Source: Porphyromonas gingivicanis JCM 15907 (GTDB taxonomy: Bacteria > Bacteroidota > Bacteroidia > Bacteroidales > Porphyromonadaceae). Taken from it: 64,000 bases of DNA. This document shows positions 6,641 through 15,563 of the stretch, one piece after another. The position numbers and the translations under genes were made by a program. Positions within the stretch are counted from its first letter, which is position 1. Every line of letters starts with the position of its first letter. Below the pieces are notes generated by a model, which was not told the DNA's origin, ran no database searches, and saw nothing but the letters and a program-made list of their open reading frames with translations. The stretch spans positions 1-64,000 of the forward strand of contig NZ_BAKX01000005.1 in the NCBI RefSeq assembly GCF_000614585.1, read 5' to 3'.

Positions 6641-6943
6641 ATGCAACAGAATAAACGAGACCCTTGGGTTATTTTTACTGCTGTTCTAGTTATTATTCTG
6701 ACTTTTACTTTTCCTTGGATAACAAATAATGTTTGGGTTATTTTTACTACAGGGGCTGTTTTGGGGATACTAGGTCTTGCTTCTTTAATCTATTTTGTAG
6801 AGTTTGCTCTTAGAGAGAATGATACAATGACTCGTAAAAAGAATCGTTTGCTTATGATAGGACTTCATATAGCTTTTTTGGGGGCTATGTTATTGGGAAG
6901 GTTGGCTGTCGCTTTGATGTTAGACTTCCCTAGAGTAATCTAA
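6641..6943 (+). CDS. Small membrane protein, paralog 1 of a four-gene array
   Basis: A 100-residue protein starting MQQNKRDPW with three hydrophobic segments (roughly 8-25, 30-52 and 70-95) and a basic loop TRKKNR. I choose the ATG at 6641 over the in-frame one at 6629 because its context (ACTATTATGCAACAG) matches the starts of paralogs 3 and 4 and gives the same N-terminus (M-E/Q-Q-K). The C-terminus LMLDFPRVI matches paralog 2 (LLMDFPKLI). No domain is recognised and the function is unknown. The gene set is tandem and probably co-transcribed. Confidence 0.65.
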   Translation: MQQNKRDPWVIFTAVLVIILTFTFPWITNNVWVIFTTGAVLGILGLASLIYFVEFALRENDTMTRKKNRLLMIGLHIAFLGAMLLGRLAVALMLDFPRVI

Positions 6944-7109
6944 GTATTCTATTGTAGGAGTAACCTTTTCTATTACATTTTTTGCATCGAAAAATTACCC
7001 CCTTGGTTTAATCTGAGGAGGTTTCTAATTTCATAAAAAACATTTTGATTACATTTGTATGACACATCGAAATTACAAAGAAGAAGCAGATATTTCACCT
7101 CAAACACAG

Positions 7110-7421
7110 ATGGAAGAGAAAGAGTATAGAAAAGTGGATCCTTGGGATATTGTAGTCCCCGTTTTAGTTGTTTTATTGGCTGATTCTCTCCCTCGGATTA
7201 TAGGAGATGCTTGGATTGTTTCCATTATAGCTTTCGTTGTGGGAGTTGCAAGTTTCTTTTTCTTAGCCTTTTTTGTGGGGAGAATTCTGAGAAAAAACAA
7301 ACCTGTAACTTATAAAATGACACGCTTTCTTATGGTAGCTATTTTTGCAGGAATATTGTCCCTTGCTCTTTTGGCGAAAGTAGTTGTATCCTTATTGATG
7401 GACTTTCCTAAGCTAATCTAA
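7110..7421 (+). CDS. Small membrane protein, paralog 2
   Basis: A protein of about 103 residues from the ATG at 7110 (MEEKEYRKVDPWDIVVPVL), with the same three hydrophobic segments, a basic loop (RKNKPVTYKMTR) and the ending LLMDFPKLI as paralog 1. An in-frame ATG at 7059 would add 17 residues, but TACATTTG at 7050-7057 looks like a -7 promoter element whose transcript would begin at about 7064, after that ATG; the paralogs also start at the equivalent of 7110. The function is unknown. Confidence 0.65.
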   Translation: MEEKEYRKVDPWDIVVPVLVVLLADSLPRIIGDAWIVSIIAFVVGVASFFFLAFFVGRILRKNKPVTYKMTRFLMVAIFAGILSLALLAKVVVSLLMDFPKLI

Positions 7422-7439
7422 TAGCCTACTCTTCGGGGT

Positions 7440-7500
7440 GAACGGTAGAAAGCGGTTTATGAACTGAAAGAATAATACAATAGTAGTTATGGAGCAGAAA
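7440..7500 (+). repeat. Leader repeat, copy 1 (second copy at 7816-7876)
   Basis: The 60 bases before paralog 3 are repeated almost unchanged before paralog 4 (7816-7876): GAAC(G/A)GT(A/G)GAAAGCGGTTT, then TGAACT, then AATAATACAATAGT(A/G)GTTATGGA(G/A)CAGAAAGA. The copies show that paralogs 3 and 4 arose by a recent tandem duplication that included the leader and ribosome entry region. Confidence 0.8.
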
Positions 7501-7797
7501 GAGTACAATGTAGATTTTTTTATGACGATTGTGGCTATGTTGGCCCTTCCAGTGATTTTTTTCTTACCTTTTTTTGTAAGAAATCATTGGGTCATATCCG
7601 TCATAGCATTTATCTTAGGCTTGGCAAGTTTTCTAACCTTAATGATTATTCCCGGTCGTGCTCTAATAAAAAAACGACCTATAACGCGTAGGTTGATTTA
7701 TATCTTTATAGTCTCTGTCTTTGCCCAAATGGTCTCTGTGGGACTCTTTACAGATGTGATTATAGACGTTTTGATGCGAGGTTACAATCCCATCTAA
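7489..7797 (+). CDS. Small membrane protein, paralog 3
   Basis: A 102-residue protein (MEQKEYNVDFFMTIVAMLAL..) with three hydrophobic segments and a basic loop (KKRPITRR) like its neighbours. It ends VLMRGYNPI where paralogs 1 and 2 have LMDFP. The start is fixed by alignment with paralog 4, whose first five residues are identical. The function is unknown; the array may encode subunits of one small membrane complex or a family under diversification. Confidence 0.65.
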   Translation: MEQKEYNVDFFMTIVAMLALPVIFFLPFFVRNHWVISVIAFILGLASFLTLMIIPGRALIKKRPITRRLIYIFIVSVFAQMVSVGLFTDVIIDVLMRGYNPI

Positions 7798-7864
7798 ATA
7801 CCCTAACTTCCCGAATGAACAGTGGAAAGCGGTTTTTGAACTAAAAAATAATACAATAGTGGTT

Positions 7865-8166
7865 ATGGAACAGAAAGAAAAGAGAATGGATGTGTGGAGC
7901 TTGGTTATTATAGCTCTGGCAGCTGTTGGGGGAGCTTCCTCCGATTTGTAATTTCTGACCCTAAGATACTCTTCGTGCTCGCTATGGTAGTGATGGTAGT
8001 ACTCCTTTTCTGCTTGGCAGGCTATGCAGGGGCAGCCTTTAAGAGTAGGAAGAATAGCACTGCCAAAGAGCGTCGCATATCTGCACTGCTTGCGGCGATA
8101 CTCCTCTTTTCGGGTTGTATATTCATACAACTCTTTTTCCCAACTTGTATGAATGGATGTGCCTGA
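7865..8166 (+). CDS. Small membrane protein, paralog 4 (apparent -1 base frameshift)
   Basis: From ATG 7865 the frame MEQKEKRMDVWSLVIIALA stops at 7949-7951. The homologous continuation is in another frame (FLRFVISDPKILFVLAMVV.. to 8166). Adding one G to the G5 run at 7928-7932 joins them into a 100-residue protein of the same length and hydrophobicity pattern as paralogs 1-3. The simplest reading is a missed base in a homopolymer; a true pseudogene is possible for this non-essential copy. Its leader duplicates that of paralog 3. Confidence 0.6.
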
Positions 8167-8195
8167 CGCTTAGTTCATACTCCTCCGAAATAGTG

Positions 8196-8233
8196 AAGCA
8201 ATGATTGCCTTAGGGTGGTCATTGCTTTTTTTG
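8196..8233 (+). terminator. Terminator after the membrane-protein array
   Basis: AAGCAATGA (8196-8204) pairs perfectly with TCATTGCTT (8219-8227), followed by a run of T. It closes the array before ychF. Confidence 0.75.
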
Positions 8234-8326
8234 TACACTTTTGAGCCTCCTTTATTTTCGGTAATATCTGCAAAAAGGCTATTTTTGTCCTGATAAACTG
8301 ATAGAAATAAAGATAGTTACACAATA

Positions 8327-9430
8327 ATGTCGTTACAATGCGGTATCGTTGGTTTGCCCAATGTAGGTAAATCGACCCTCTTCAATTGCTTATCCAATGC
8401 AAAGGCACAGTCTGCCAATTTCCCTTTTTGTACCATAGAGCCCAACGTGGGGGTTATTACAGTACCCGATGAGCGTCTCAATAAGTTGGCAGAGATCGAT
8501 AAGCCTAAGCGCCTTATCCCTGCTACGGTGGAGATTGTAGATATAGCGGGTTTGGTCAAGGGTGCCAGTAAGGGCGAGGGCTTGGGCAATAAGTTTCTCG
8601 GCAATATACGAGAGACCGATGCCATACTGCACGTACTGCGTTGCTTTGACGACGATAACATCACGCACGTAGACGGCTCGGTAGACCCCATTCGAGATAA
8701 GGAAATCATCGACACCGAACTACAACTCAAAGATTTGGAAACGGTAGAGAGTCGTCTTGCTAAGCTCGAAAAGCAGGCTAAGACGGGCGGAGACAAGCAG
8801 GCTGCCCTTGTGGTAGGCGTTTTGCAACGCTACAAAGAGGCACTCGAAAAGGGACTCAACGCACGTACCGTGCAGTTTGACAAGAAGGAGGAGCAGGAAG
8901 CTGCGCGCGAGCTTTATTTGCTTACTGCCAAACCTGTGCTTTATGTATGTAATGTGGACGAAGCCTCTGCTATTAAAGGCAATGCCTATGTAGAGCGAGT
9001 GCGCCAAGCTATTGCTAGCGAGGGGGCAGGTTTGCTCATCGTGGCAGCGAAGATAGAGAGCGAAATAGCCGAGTTAGAGACCTACGAAGAGCGTCAGATG
9101 TTCCTCGAAGAGATAGGCTTGGAAGAGTCGGGAGTAAGCCGCCTTATCCGTGCCGCCTATGCGTTGCTCAACTTACAAACCTACTTTACTTCGGGAGCTG
9201 ACGAGACCCGCGCGTGGACCTTCATTAAGGGGAGCAAAGCTCCTCAGTGTGCAGGCATCATTCATACTGATTTCGAGAAAGGATTCATTCGTGCCGAAGT
9301 AATTAAATACGAAGACTATGTTGCTTTGGGCAGTGAGGCAGCTGTAAAAGAAGCAGGCAAAATGAACGTAGAGGGCAAAGAGTATGTGGTGCAAGATGGA
9401 GACATTATGCACTTCCGCTTCAACGTATAA
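8327..9430 (+). CDS. ychF: Redox-regulated ATPase YchF (OLA1 family)
   Basis: A 367-residue protein, the usual YchF length. The P-loop GLPNVGKST is at residues 9-17, DIAGLVKGAS is the G3-region motif, and the C-terminal 90 residues (from about YFTSGADETRAWTFIKG) form the TGS domain. YchF binds the ribosome and hydrolyses ATP rather than GTP, with a role in stress and translation. There is no operon partner: the gap before it ends an upstream array and the next gene starts 78 bp later. The frame is intact, in contrast to several neighbours. Confidence 0.97.
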   Translation: MSLQCGIVGLPNVGKSTLFNCLSNAKAQSANFPFCTIEPNVGVITVPDERLNKLAEIDKPKRLIPATVEIVDIAGLVKGASKGEGLGNKFLGNIRETDAILHVLRCFDDDNITHVDGSVDPIRDKEIIDTELQLKDLETVESRLAKLEKQAKTGGDKQAALVVGVLQRYKEALEKGLNARTVQFDKKEEQEAARELYLLTAKPVLYVCNVDEASAIKGNAYVERVRQAIASEGAGLLIVAAKIESEIAELETYEERQMFLEEIGLEESGVSRLIRAAYALLNLQTYFTSGADETRAWTFIKGSKAPQCAGIIHTDFEKGFIRAEVIKYEDYVALGSEAAVKEAGKMNVEGKEYVVQDGDIMHFRFNV

Positions 9431-9508
9431 GAGCGACAAGAGAGAAGAGTAAACGAGATTGTTATCTGACTAAAGAGTAAAACCGATTAGTGCTAAAAGG
9501 CATATCCT

Positions 9509-10690
9509 ATGGAATATAAGTGGATAAAAACGGTACGTCTGTGTTGCCTACTCCTTCTTATCGGAGGCATAGGGGCTACCTCCCTTTGGGCGCAACGAGG
9601 CGGAAAGAACCGCTTTACGGTAGTTATCGACCCTGGGCATGGAGGCAAAGATGCAGGGGCAGTAGCCCATGGTGGTAAGGAGAAAGATATTAACCTTGCT
9701 GTGGGTCTGCGTGTGGGAGAGATGATAAGCAAAAGATTTCCCAACGTAAAGGTGCTATATACCCGTAAAGATGATACTTTCATCGGTTTGCAACAGCGTG
9801 CCAATTTTGCCAATAAGAACAAGGCAGACCTTTTTATGAGTATTCATACCAATTCTGCCAAGTCTTCTGCTTCGGGCGTAGAGACCTATGTGCTTGGTCT
9901 GTGGCGTAACGAAGACAACTTGCGAGTGGCGATGAAGGAGAACGAATCCATTCTTTTGGAGGAAAACTATGAACGCACTTATCAGGGCTTTGACCCTTCT
10001 TCGAGCGAGAGCTATATCATGTTCGAGCTTTTACAGAACAAACACCTTGACCAGAGCATAAAGATTGCCAAAGCGGTACAAGACCAGTTGGGGGCAACAT
10101 CGCTTATCAATCGTGGGGTACGTCAGGCTGGTTTCTTAGTAATCCGAGAGACTGCTATGCCGAGTATCCTTATTGAGTTGGGCTTTATTTCTAACCGTAA
10201 TGAGGCTGCCTTCCTATTAAGTCAGCGAGGGCAACAAACCCTTTCTAATGCTATTGTAGAGGGGTTTAGCAATTACTACAAAGCCTATAACAAAAGTTTT
10301 GGACTTACTACGGTGGAGAATACTCAAGTTAATGAGCCTGAGCCTCCCGTACAAGAGCTCGAACCCATAGAGGAACCCTCGCCCGAGCCAGCTGTTGAGG
10401 AGCCCGAAGCAGAAGAGAAAGCTCCCGTTGCAACACCCTCTACCTCCGCCAAAGGGGAAACCTATGCCATACAAATCATGGCTTTGAAGAAAAAAGTATC
10501 GACCAAAGACCGTGATTTTAAGGGAGAGAAAGTTCGTTGTGAGCGCAACGGCAAGATGTACTGCTATGTGGTAGACGTAGTAGGTGATAAAGACAAGGCT
10601 CGTAAACAGCTCAAAAAGTATAAGAAAAAGTTCCCCGGAGCCTACATTGTGATCTATAAGAATGGTGTTCGAAAGGGTACTATATACTGA
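9509..10690 (+). CDS. N-acetylmuramoyl-L-alanine amidase with C-terminal SPOR-like region
   Basis: A 393-residue exported enzyme. Residues 1-28 are a signal peptide ending SLWAQ. The Amidase_3 domain spans about 35-255: DPGHGG at 41-46 carries a zinc histidine, GGKEKDINL supplies the zinc glutamate, SIHTN at 111-115 another histidine, and SILIELGFISN the catalytic glutamate. It cleaves the bond between muramic acid and the stem peptide, typically to separate daughter cells. A Pro/Glu-rich linker (about 265-315) leads to an 80-residue basic domain resembling SPOR domains, which bind denuded septal glycan. First gene of a plus-strand run. Confidence 0.9.
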   Translation: MEYKWIKTVRLCCLLLLIGGIGATSLWAQRGGKNRFTVVIDPGHGGKDAGAVAHGGKEKDINLAVGLRVGEMISKRFPNVKVLYTRKDDTFIGLQQRANFANKNKADLFMSIHTNSAKSSASGVETYVLGLWRNEDNLRVAMKENESILLEENYERTYQGFDPSSSESYIMFELLQNKHLDQSIKIAKAVQDQLGATSLINRGVRQAGFLVIRETAMPSILIELGFISNRNEAAFLLSQRGQQTLSNAIVEGFSNYYKAYNKSFGLTTVENTQVNEPEPPVQELEPIEEPSPEPAVEEPEAEEKAPVATPSTSAKGETYAIQIMALKKKVSTKDRDFKGEKVRCERNGKMYCYVVDVVGDKDKARKQLKKYKKKFPGAYIVIYKNGVRKGTIY

Positions 10691-10739
10691 CAACGTATAG
10701 CAATAAACAGAAATACACACCACAAAAACATAGCGATAT

Positions 10740-11641
10740 ATGAAGAAAACAACGAAAATAGCTCTTGTAGGATTTTGGGTAGTGCTTGCTGCTCTAATCC
10801 TTTATTTAGGTATAAATTATTTGAAAGGGCTCTCCGTCTTTAGCAATGAGAAGTACTATTATGCTCGTTTCAAAGATGTTTCGGGTATTGTGGTTGCTTC
10901 TCCTGTTCTCATCAATGGATACAAAGTGGGCACGGTGCAGGGCTTAGAGTTTGATATGGAGCATGATGCTACTACTTTGGTAAAGGTAAACATTGATAAG
11001 TCTATACGTCTGCCCAAGGCACATCTGCCACTGCTCGCCTCTCCCTCTTTGGAGGAGCACAGTTGGATTTGCATTTGGGTGCTTCTTCCGAAATCTTGGA
11101 ACAGGGAGGATATTTGGAGACTGTTCCTCCCGATAATGACCCTATGTCTGTGGTTACGAATACTATCTTACCCACTGTGGTAAAGATGTTGCCCAAGATA
11201 GACTCTACCCTCTCTGCTATCAATACCATTGCCAACGACCCCGTAATACGGGCTACTCTCAAGGAGGTACATGCTACTGTACAGAGAGCCAATGTAGCAA
11301 TGCAAGGTATAGAGGGTGTTGTTGCCAAGGTAGATGGTTATATGAAAGGAGATGTGGCGAATATACTCCGAGCTGCAGATTCTTCTGCAGTACGTCTTGA
11401 GCGTTTTACTCGTCAGCTGGACGAAATCGAACTCAAAACATTGGTGCAAAACTTAGAGACCTCCAGCGAAGAGTTGCGTAAGATAACTCAGCAAATCAAC
11501 TCTACTGATGGTACTATTGGCAAGTTGGTGCACAACAATGAGTTGTATAACGAAATCAATAGCTTGCTACAAACCATAGATACCCTTGTTAAGGATATTA
11601 AAGCTAATCCGAAGAAATATCTCAAAATAAGTGTCTTCTAA
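10740..11641 (+). CDS. MlaD/MCE-family lipid transport protein (apparent single-base frameshift)
   Basis: The N-terminal frame has a single transmembrane anchor (residues 6-26) followed by the MCE domain (YYARFKDVSGIVVASPVLINGYKVGTV). The frame is lost at 11048-11050: after LLASPSL it reads EEHSW, while the next frame gives GGAQLDLHLGASSEILE, the conserved end of the MCE domain, and then a long alpha-helical tail to 11641. Adding one T to the TTT run restores a 300-residue protein. MCE proteins form substrate-binding rings for phospholipid transport across the periplasm. It lies 49 bp after the amidase and 2 bp before the next gene. Matching ABC partners are not in the window. Confidence 0.8.
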
Positions 11642-11643
11642 CG

Positions 11644-12501
11644 ATGAAAAGAGAAATAGCTTTTGGGGTGGGTGTTGCCCTCCTTATGACCTTAGGACTG
11701 GGAGGCTGCTCCTCCGATAAGAAAGAACGTAAGCAGGCATTGGAGCAGTTGCAGAGTTATGTGGCAGAGGGGGCTTTTGTACAGGCGATAACCCTTGCCG
11801 ACTCTATTGATAGCGTATGGGCATCTGACCTCGCTTTGCGAGAGGAGGCACTTGCTTGGCGTCGTAAGGCTCTTTCGCAGAAGTACACCTTTCTCTTAGA
11901 CTCCATAGAGCAGGCTCTCGAAGGGCTTCAGGTGCGTTTAGATAGCCTCGAAGAAAAGATGGTTTTTATACCTGAGAGCGAACTCCAAGAGGCTAAGTAT
12001 TGTGCGCAGAATCATAGGCAGGTTCCAACGCAGATGGGTAATTATCTCTACGCTTCGGCACATCCAAAGGGCTTTTTGAGCCTTACACATTATTATATAG
12101 GTAGCAGACCTTTGAAATATGATGCTATCGGACTGACCTCTTCGCAAGAGATTGCCGTGCGCTCAAGAGTTTTCGACACAGGAGATGACCATAACCACAC
12201 CTTTACGGCTGGTGGGAGGCATCATGCTACATTACAGTTGCCCCCGAATGATAGTTATGCTTTGGGGCTTTATGTATATATGTGCTATCAAGATAGTGTA
12301 CCGCTAAGGGTGGAGCTACACCATGAGGGAAAAATAGTTACTCGCTATACTCTGAGCCGTGCGGATCAGAAGCCCTTGGTGGAGACTTTCCTCTTTGCCC
12401 AATGGGTACAGCAGAGAGAAAGTCTCAAAGCACGCTATACACGTTATCAAAAGGCGTTAGGACAAGTAACTGAAAAAGACCCCCTCGCGCCTCGAAGCTA
12501 A
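11644..12501 (+). CDS. Conserved lipoprotein of unknown function
   Basis: A 285-residue protein with a signal peptide and lipobox LGGC (Cys at about residue 22). Residues 30-110 are helical and coiled-coil-like (LEQLQSYVAEGAFVQAI.., LEGLQVRLDSLEEKM); the rest is a beta-rich domain (HYYIGSRPLKYDAIGL.., NDSYALGLYVYMCYQDS). I do not recognise the family. It starts 2 bp after the MCE gene, so they are translationally linked; a role in the same envelope process is inferred only from that. Confidence 0.75.
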   Translation: MKREIAFGVGVALLMTLGLGGCSSDKKERKQALEQLQSYVAEGAFVQAITLADSIDSVWASDLALREEALAWRRKALSQKYTFLLDSIEQALEGLQVRLDSLEEKMVFIPESELQEAKYCAQNHRQVPTQMGNYLYASAHPKGFLSLTHYYIGSRPLKYDAIGLTSSQEIAVRSRVFDTGDDHNHTFTAGGRHHATLQLPPNDSYALGLYVYMCYQDSVPLRVELHHEGKIVTRYTLSRADQKPLVETFLFAQWVQQRESLKARYTRYQKALGQVTEKDPLAPRS

Positions 12502-12516
12502 ATCATTGCTACTGCT

Positions 12517-13191
12517 ATGCCCTATGCTTACTTTTGGACAGGACAGATTATCTATGACGTTGCTTATCTGTTGTTGCTCTTAGGGTTGCTCTTTTTGGGG
12601 TTTGCATCGTATCGTATCCCTCGTCTCTACCCTCGTCTTTTTGAGGCAGCAGTTTACTATAAAGAGAGTATCTTCTTCGAAGAGATTAAAAGGTATATAG
12701 CTCCCTCTTTCTTCCTTCTCTTGGGGCGCTTGCAGTTTACGCTCTCGCTCTCGCTTATTGTCTACCTTTTTTTAGATGCCAAGGGGCGTTTGGTAGGTAT
12801 AGCTTTGGAAGAGACATTGCTGGTGCTATCGTTACTCTTTGTGGGCATATATCTCTATTTCGTTTTGCATAGGTTACTCTATCGGACTTTGGGGTATGTG
12901 TATCTCACCCCCTCTCTTTACAACTCGTGGAGAGACGGCTATAATCTCTTGGAGTGGTTATGGTCTTTTCCCCTTTACATCGCTATTCTTATGATGACTT
13001 ATTCGGGTGGTTTCGAGATAGGTATATGGCTCGCCAGCATTACGTTTGTGCTTTGGAGGCTCTTTATTATACGGCGTACGTTGAGTGTGTTGAAAGAGAC
13101 AAATATTACATATCTACAACTTTCTTTGTACCTTTGTACCCACGAAATAGCACCCTTTGCCCTATTGGCTTGGATGGCTATACGGGGGTAG
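12517..13191 (+). CDS. DUF4271 integral membrane protein
   Basis: A 224-residue protein with about six hydrophobic segments (at roughly 11-32, 62-85, 90-118, 140-162, 165-182 and 198-222) and the loop FEAAVYYKESIFFEEIKRY between the first two. It resembles the DUF4271 membrane proteins that sit directly upstream of uroporphyrinogen-III synthase in Bacteroidales, and here too hemD follows 25 bp later. Function is unknown; the constant link to hemD suggests co-expression rather than a haem role. Confidence 0.75.
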   Translation: MPYAYFWTGQIIYDVAYLLLLLGLLFLGFASYRIPRLYPRLFEAAVYYKESIFFEEIKRYIAPSFFLLLGRLQFTLSLSLIVYLFLDAKGRLVGIALEETLLVLSLLFVGIYLYFVLHRLLYRTLGYVYLTPSLYNSWRDGYNLLEWLWSFPLYIAILMMTYSGGFEIGIWLASITFVLWRLFIIRRTLSVLKETNITYLQLSLYLCTHEIAPFALLAWMAIRG

Positions 13192-13216
13192 TATTAATTT
13201 TGTAGTAATAGAAAAT

Positions 13217-13972
13217 ATGACCACACCGACCAAAAAGATACTCATATCGCAACCAGAACCGACTTCTGGACGATCTCCCTACTACTCTATTGCCGAAAAG
13301 CATGGTTACTCTTTAGAATTTCGTCAACTCATTAAGGTGGTTACGGTAGAACCCTCAGAGTTTCGTCGACAGAGGGTAGATATCCTCTCTCACACAGCGG
13401 TAATCCTCTCTTCTAAATCGGCTATCGACAACTTCTTTACCCTTGCTAAAGAATTACGCCTCACTATACCTGAGTCGATGAAATATTTCTGTCCGAGTGA
13501 GTCTATTGCCCTCTATTTGCAGAAGTATATAGTGTACCGTAAGCGTAAGGTCTTCTTTGGAGACAACGGACAGCTTGCAGACTTGGTGGCAACCATTGCC
13601 AAGCATCCTAAGGAAACCTATTTCCTTCCCGTTTCGGAGAATGCAGAGAATACGCTCTTTGATATGCTCACGGAGAAGAAGATCACCTTTAACCACGCTG
13701 TAATGTACAGAACGGTAACACGTGGTTTGGATGAAGAACCAATGGCTTTTGACCACGATATTATTCTTTTCTTCAGTCCTTATGGAATCAAAGCTCTAAA
13801 GGAGTTGTGTCCTAACTTTGAGCAAGGAGACAAGGTGATAGGTGCTTTCAGCGATTCGGCTGCAGAGGCGGTTGAGCAAGCTGGCTTACGACTGGACTTT
13901 GCAGCGCCCGTACCGGGTGTGCCCTCTATGCCTGCCGCGCTTGACCTCTATCTCTCTCAGCATGCAGAGTAG
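13217..13972 (+). CDS. hemD: Uroporphyrinogen-III synthase (HemD)
   Basis: A 251-residue soluble protein starting MTTPTKKILISQPEPTS. Two Rossmann-like lobes are visible, with the conserved pieces ILSSKSAIDNFF (lobe 1), YFLPVSENAENTLFDML and IILFFSPYGIKALKEL (lobe 2), ending GVPSMPAALDLYL. The enzyme closes hydroxymethylbilane with inversion of ring D, a step of tetrapyrrole synthesis. Sequence conservation in this family is low, so gene order (DUF4271-hemD-rnpA-yidD) adds weight. An in-frame ATG at 13157 lies inside the upstream gene and is rejected. Its stop overlaps the start of rnpA. Confidence 0.85.
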   Translation: MTTPTKKILISQPEPTSGRSPYYSIAEKHGYSLEFRQLIKVVTVEPSEFRRQRVDILSHTAVILSSKSAIDNFFTLAKELRLTIPESMKYFCPSESIALYLQKYIVYRKRKVFFGDNGQLADLVATIAKHPKETYFLPVSENAENTLFDMLTEKKITFNHAVMYRTVTRGLDEEPMAFDHDIILFFSPYGIKALKELCPNFEQGDKVIGAFSDSAAEAVEQAGLRLDFAAPVPGVPSMPAALDLYLSQHAE

Positions 13973-14459
13973 TAGACTTCAGAAATCAGAACGAATATAT
14001 TTAAGAGATACCCTCCGCAAGCTCTTTGCAAGCGGAGATACTTTTGTGGCATACCCATTTAGGGTAGTCTACCGAGTGGTTCGAGAGAGGGGTAGAGAGG
14101 CTCCGCTTGCTCTACTTATAAGTGTGCCGAAAAAACGTTTTAAGCACGCTGTAGACCGTAATAGACTCAAAAGGTTGGTGCGAGAGAGCTTCCGCCTTCA
14201 GAAAGCTCCCCTCCGCGAGAGTTTGGAAAAGGCTGATACTTCTCTGCATTTCGCAGTATTGATGATAGCCGATGAGATGCCTTCTTATGCCACGGTCTAC
14301 AAGGCTATGGAGAAGATACTCCGTAGGTTAGAGCGAGAGTGGCTCAAGAGAGAGGAACATCGCGATAACGATTGTCCACCCAATCCCTCTGTAGAAAAGA
14401 GCATAGATAGCACCACAGCACTTCAAGGAGAGGGCGATGCGTCAGAAAATCCTTCATGA
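13962..14459 (+). CDS. rnpA: Ribonuclease P protein component
   Basis: A 165-residue basic protein, longer than the usual 110-130 because of a C-terminal extension of about 40 residues. [27 protein letters not shown] is the RNR signature helix that binds the P RNA, cited here as overlapping short blocks [15 protein letters not shown] and LVRESFR. It assists 5' maturation of tRNAs. The ATG at 13962 overlaps the hemD stop by 11 bases; the upstream in-frame ATG at 13842 is deep inside hemD. The stop overlaps the yidD start (ATGA), as in many bacteria. Confidence 0.93.
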   Translation: MQSSRLQKSERIYLRDTLRKLFASGDTFVAYPFRVVYRVVRERGREAPLALLISVPKKRFKHAVDRNRLKRLVRESFRLQKAPLRESLEKADTSLHFAVLMIADEMPSYATVYKAMEKILRRLEREWLKREEHRDNDCPPNPSVEKSIDSTTALQGEGDASENPS

Positions 14460-14749
14460 GTCAAGTAGTTTCTTATCCTACTGCTATGAGTAAATTAGCA
14501 TCTTTTGGACAGAAAGTTTATCGGGCATTGCGCCACCTTCTTGTGCTTATTCTCTCTTTTCCTATTCACTTCTACCGAGGGGCTATATCTCCTCTTTTTC
14601 CTCCCTCCTGTCGTTTCACTCCTACTTGCTCGCAATATGCTTTAGAAGCCTTGCGCAAACATGGGCCGTTCAAGGGGCTCAAACTCACTATTCGACGCAT
14701 CTTGCGCTGTCATCCTTGGGGTGGAAATGGTTACGATCCAGTACCTTAA
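14456..14749 (+). CDS. yidD: Membrane protein insertion efficiency factor YidD
   Basis: A 97-residue protein with the family core [24 protein letters not shown] and [15 protein letters not shown] then GGNGYDPVP. The hydrophobic helix (about residues 28-42) associates with the inner membrane, where YidD helps YidC insert proteins. The position right after rnpA is the standard neighbourhood. A second in-frame ATG ten codons in ([10 protein letters not shown]) could be the true start, but the ATGA overlap with rnpA favours 14456. Confidence 0.93.
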   Translation: MSQVVSYPTAMSKLASFGQKVYRALRHLLVLILSFPIHFYRGAISPLFPPSCRFTPTCSQYALEALRKHGPFKGLKLTIRRILRCHPWGGNGYDPVP

Positions 14750-14770
14750 TCAATAAATCAACACTTCGTT

Positions 14771-15449
14771 ATGGCTCCATTTATAGATCTGCATACCCAT
14801 TCTAAAGGTTCATTTCATCTGAAGTCTTAGCGATAAAAAGCATAGACCTCTGTACTCAGGGAGCAGATGATATAGGAGAACAGCCTGTTTCCGTGGGCTT
14901 ACATCCATGGCATATAGAGCAAGCAACACTTCAGAAGTTACTCTATCTCCTTGAGCACTATGCCCAACAGGAGAATATACTAATGTTGGGAGAGATAGGT
15001 TTAGATCGTAATAGTCGAGTCGATATGGAGTTACAAAAGAGTGCTTTCGAGATGCAGTGTCAAATCGCCTATCAGCACCATTTGCCTTGCATATTGCACA
15101 TCGTTAAGGCGTGGGAGGAGTTGTTTGCCACGCTAAAGAGGTTGGGGCGAGAACAACCCCTTTTCATCATTCATGCTTTCGAGGAAAGCCCGATTTGGCA
15201 AAGAGTCTTATTGACAAGGGGTTTTACCTTTCATTCGGAAGCCACTATTCGCAAGAATCTTTGCTCGTAGCTTGGCAGGCACACCATCTTTTCTTAGAGA
15301 CCGATGAGGCAGAGCTTTCGATAGCTACCCATTATCAGCAAGTAGCCGAGATGTTAGGAATCACTTCTAAAACCCTTAGAGAAACTATTTTTGAACAGGG
15401 GGCAGAACTCTTGCCCTTGCTCCCTTACTTGCTCTCTTCGATGCGTTGA
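14771..15449 (+). CDS. TatD-family metal-dependent DNase/hydrolase (two apparent single-base frameshifts)
   Basis: Three frames together make one TatD-like protein: FIDLHTHS (metal ligands) from ATG 14771; SEVLAIKSIDLC to GLHPWHI and MLGEIGLDR in the next frame; and RGKPDLAKSLIDKGFYLSFG to LLETDE-type FLETDEAEL in the third. One base is missing near 14810-14813 (a TTT run) and one near 15178-15181 (HAF/RGKP junction). Restoring both gives 226 residues, the size of the short Bacteroidales TatD proteins. TatD enzymes hydrolyse nucleic acid 3' ends. Two independent lesions would usually mean a pseudogene, but the same error type recurs through the window, so I keep it as a gene. Confidence 0.7.
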
Positions 15450-15491
15450 AACCTCCATGAGTAACTTTTGTTAGCTTCTATTAGAAATAAG

Positions 15492-15525
15492 AAGGAGACC
15501 ATTTATAAATGGTCTCCTTTTTTTG
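15492..15525. terminator. Strong bidirectional terminator between tatD and the metal-uptake locus
   Basis: A perfect 14-bp palindrome (AAGGAGACCATTTA, 15492-15505, with its complement at 15506-15519), followed by T residues on the plus strand and preceded by A residues on the left. It lies between converging genes and can serve both. Confidence 0.85.
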
Positions 15526-15563
15526 TATCTATGTAAAAGTGCAATGCTTTCGTATGGTCTCAA

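Noticed and set aside
7865-7951. Programmed -1 ribosomal frameshifting in paralog 4
   Set aside because: The zero-frame codons GTT-GGG-GGA do not form an X-XXY-YYZ slippery heptamer, and the same one-base deficit recurs in many unrelated genes.
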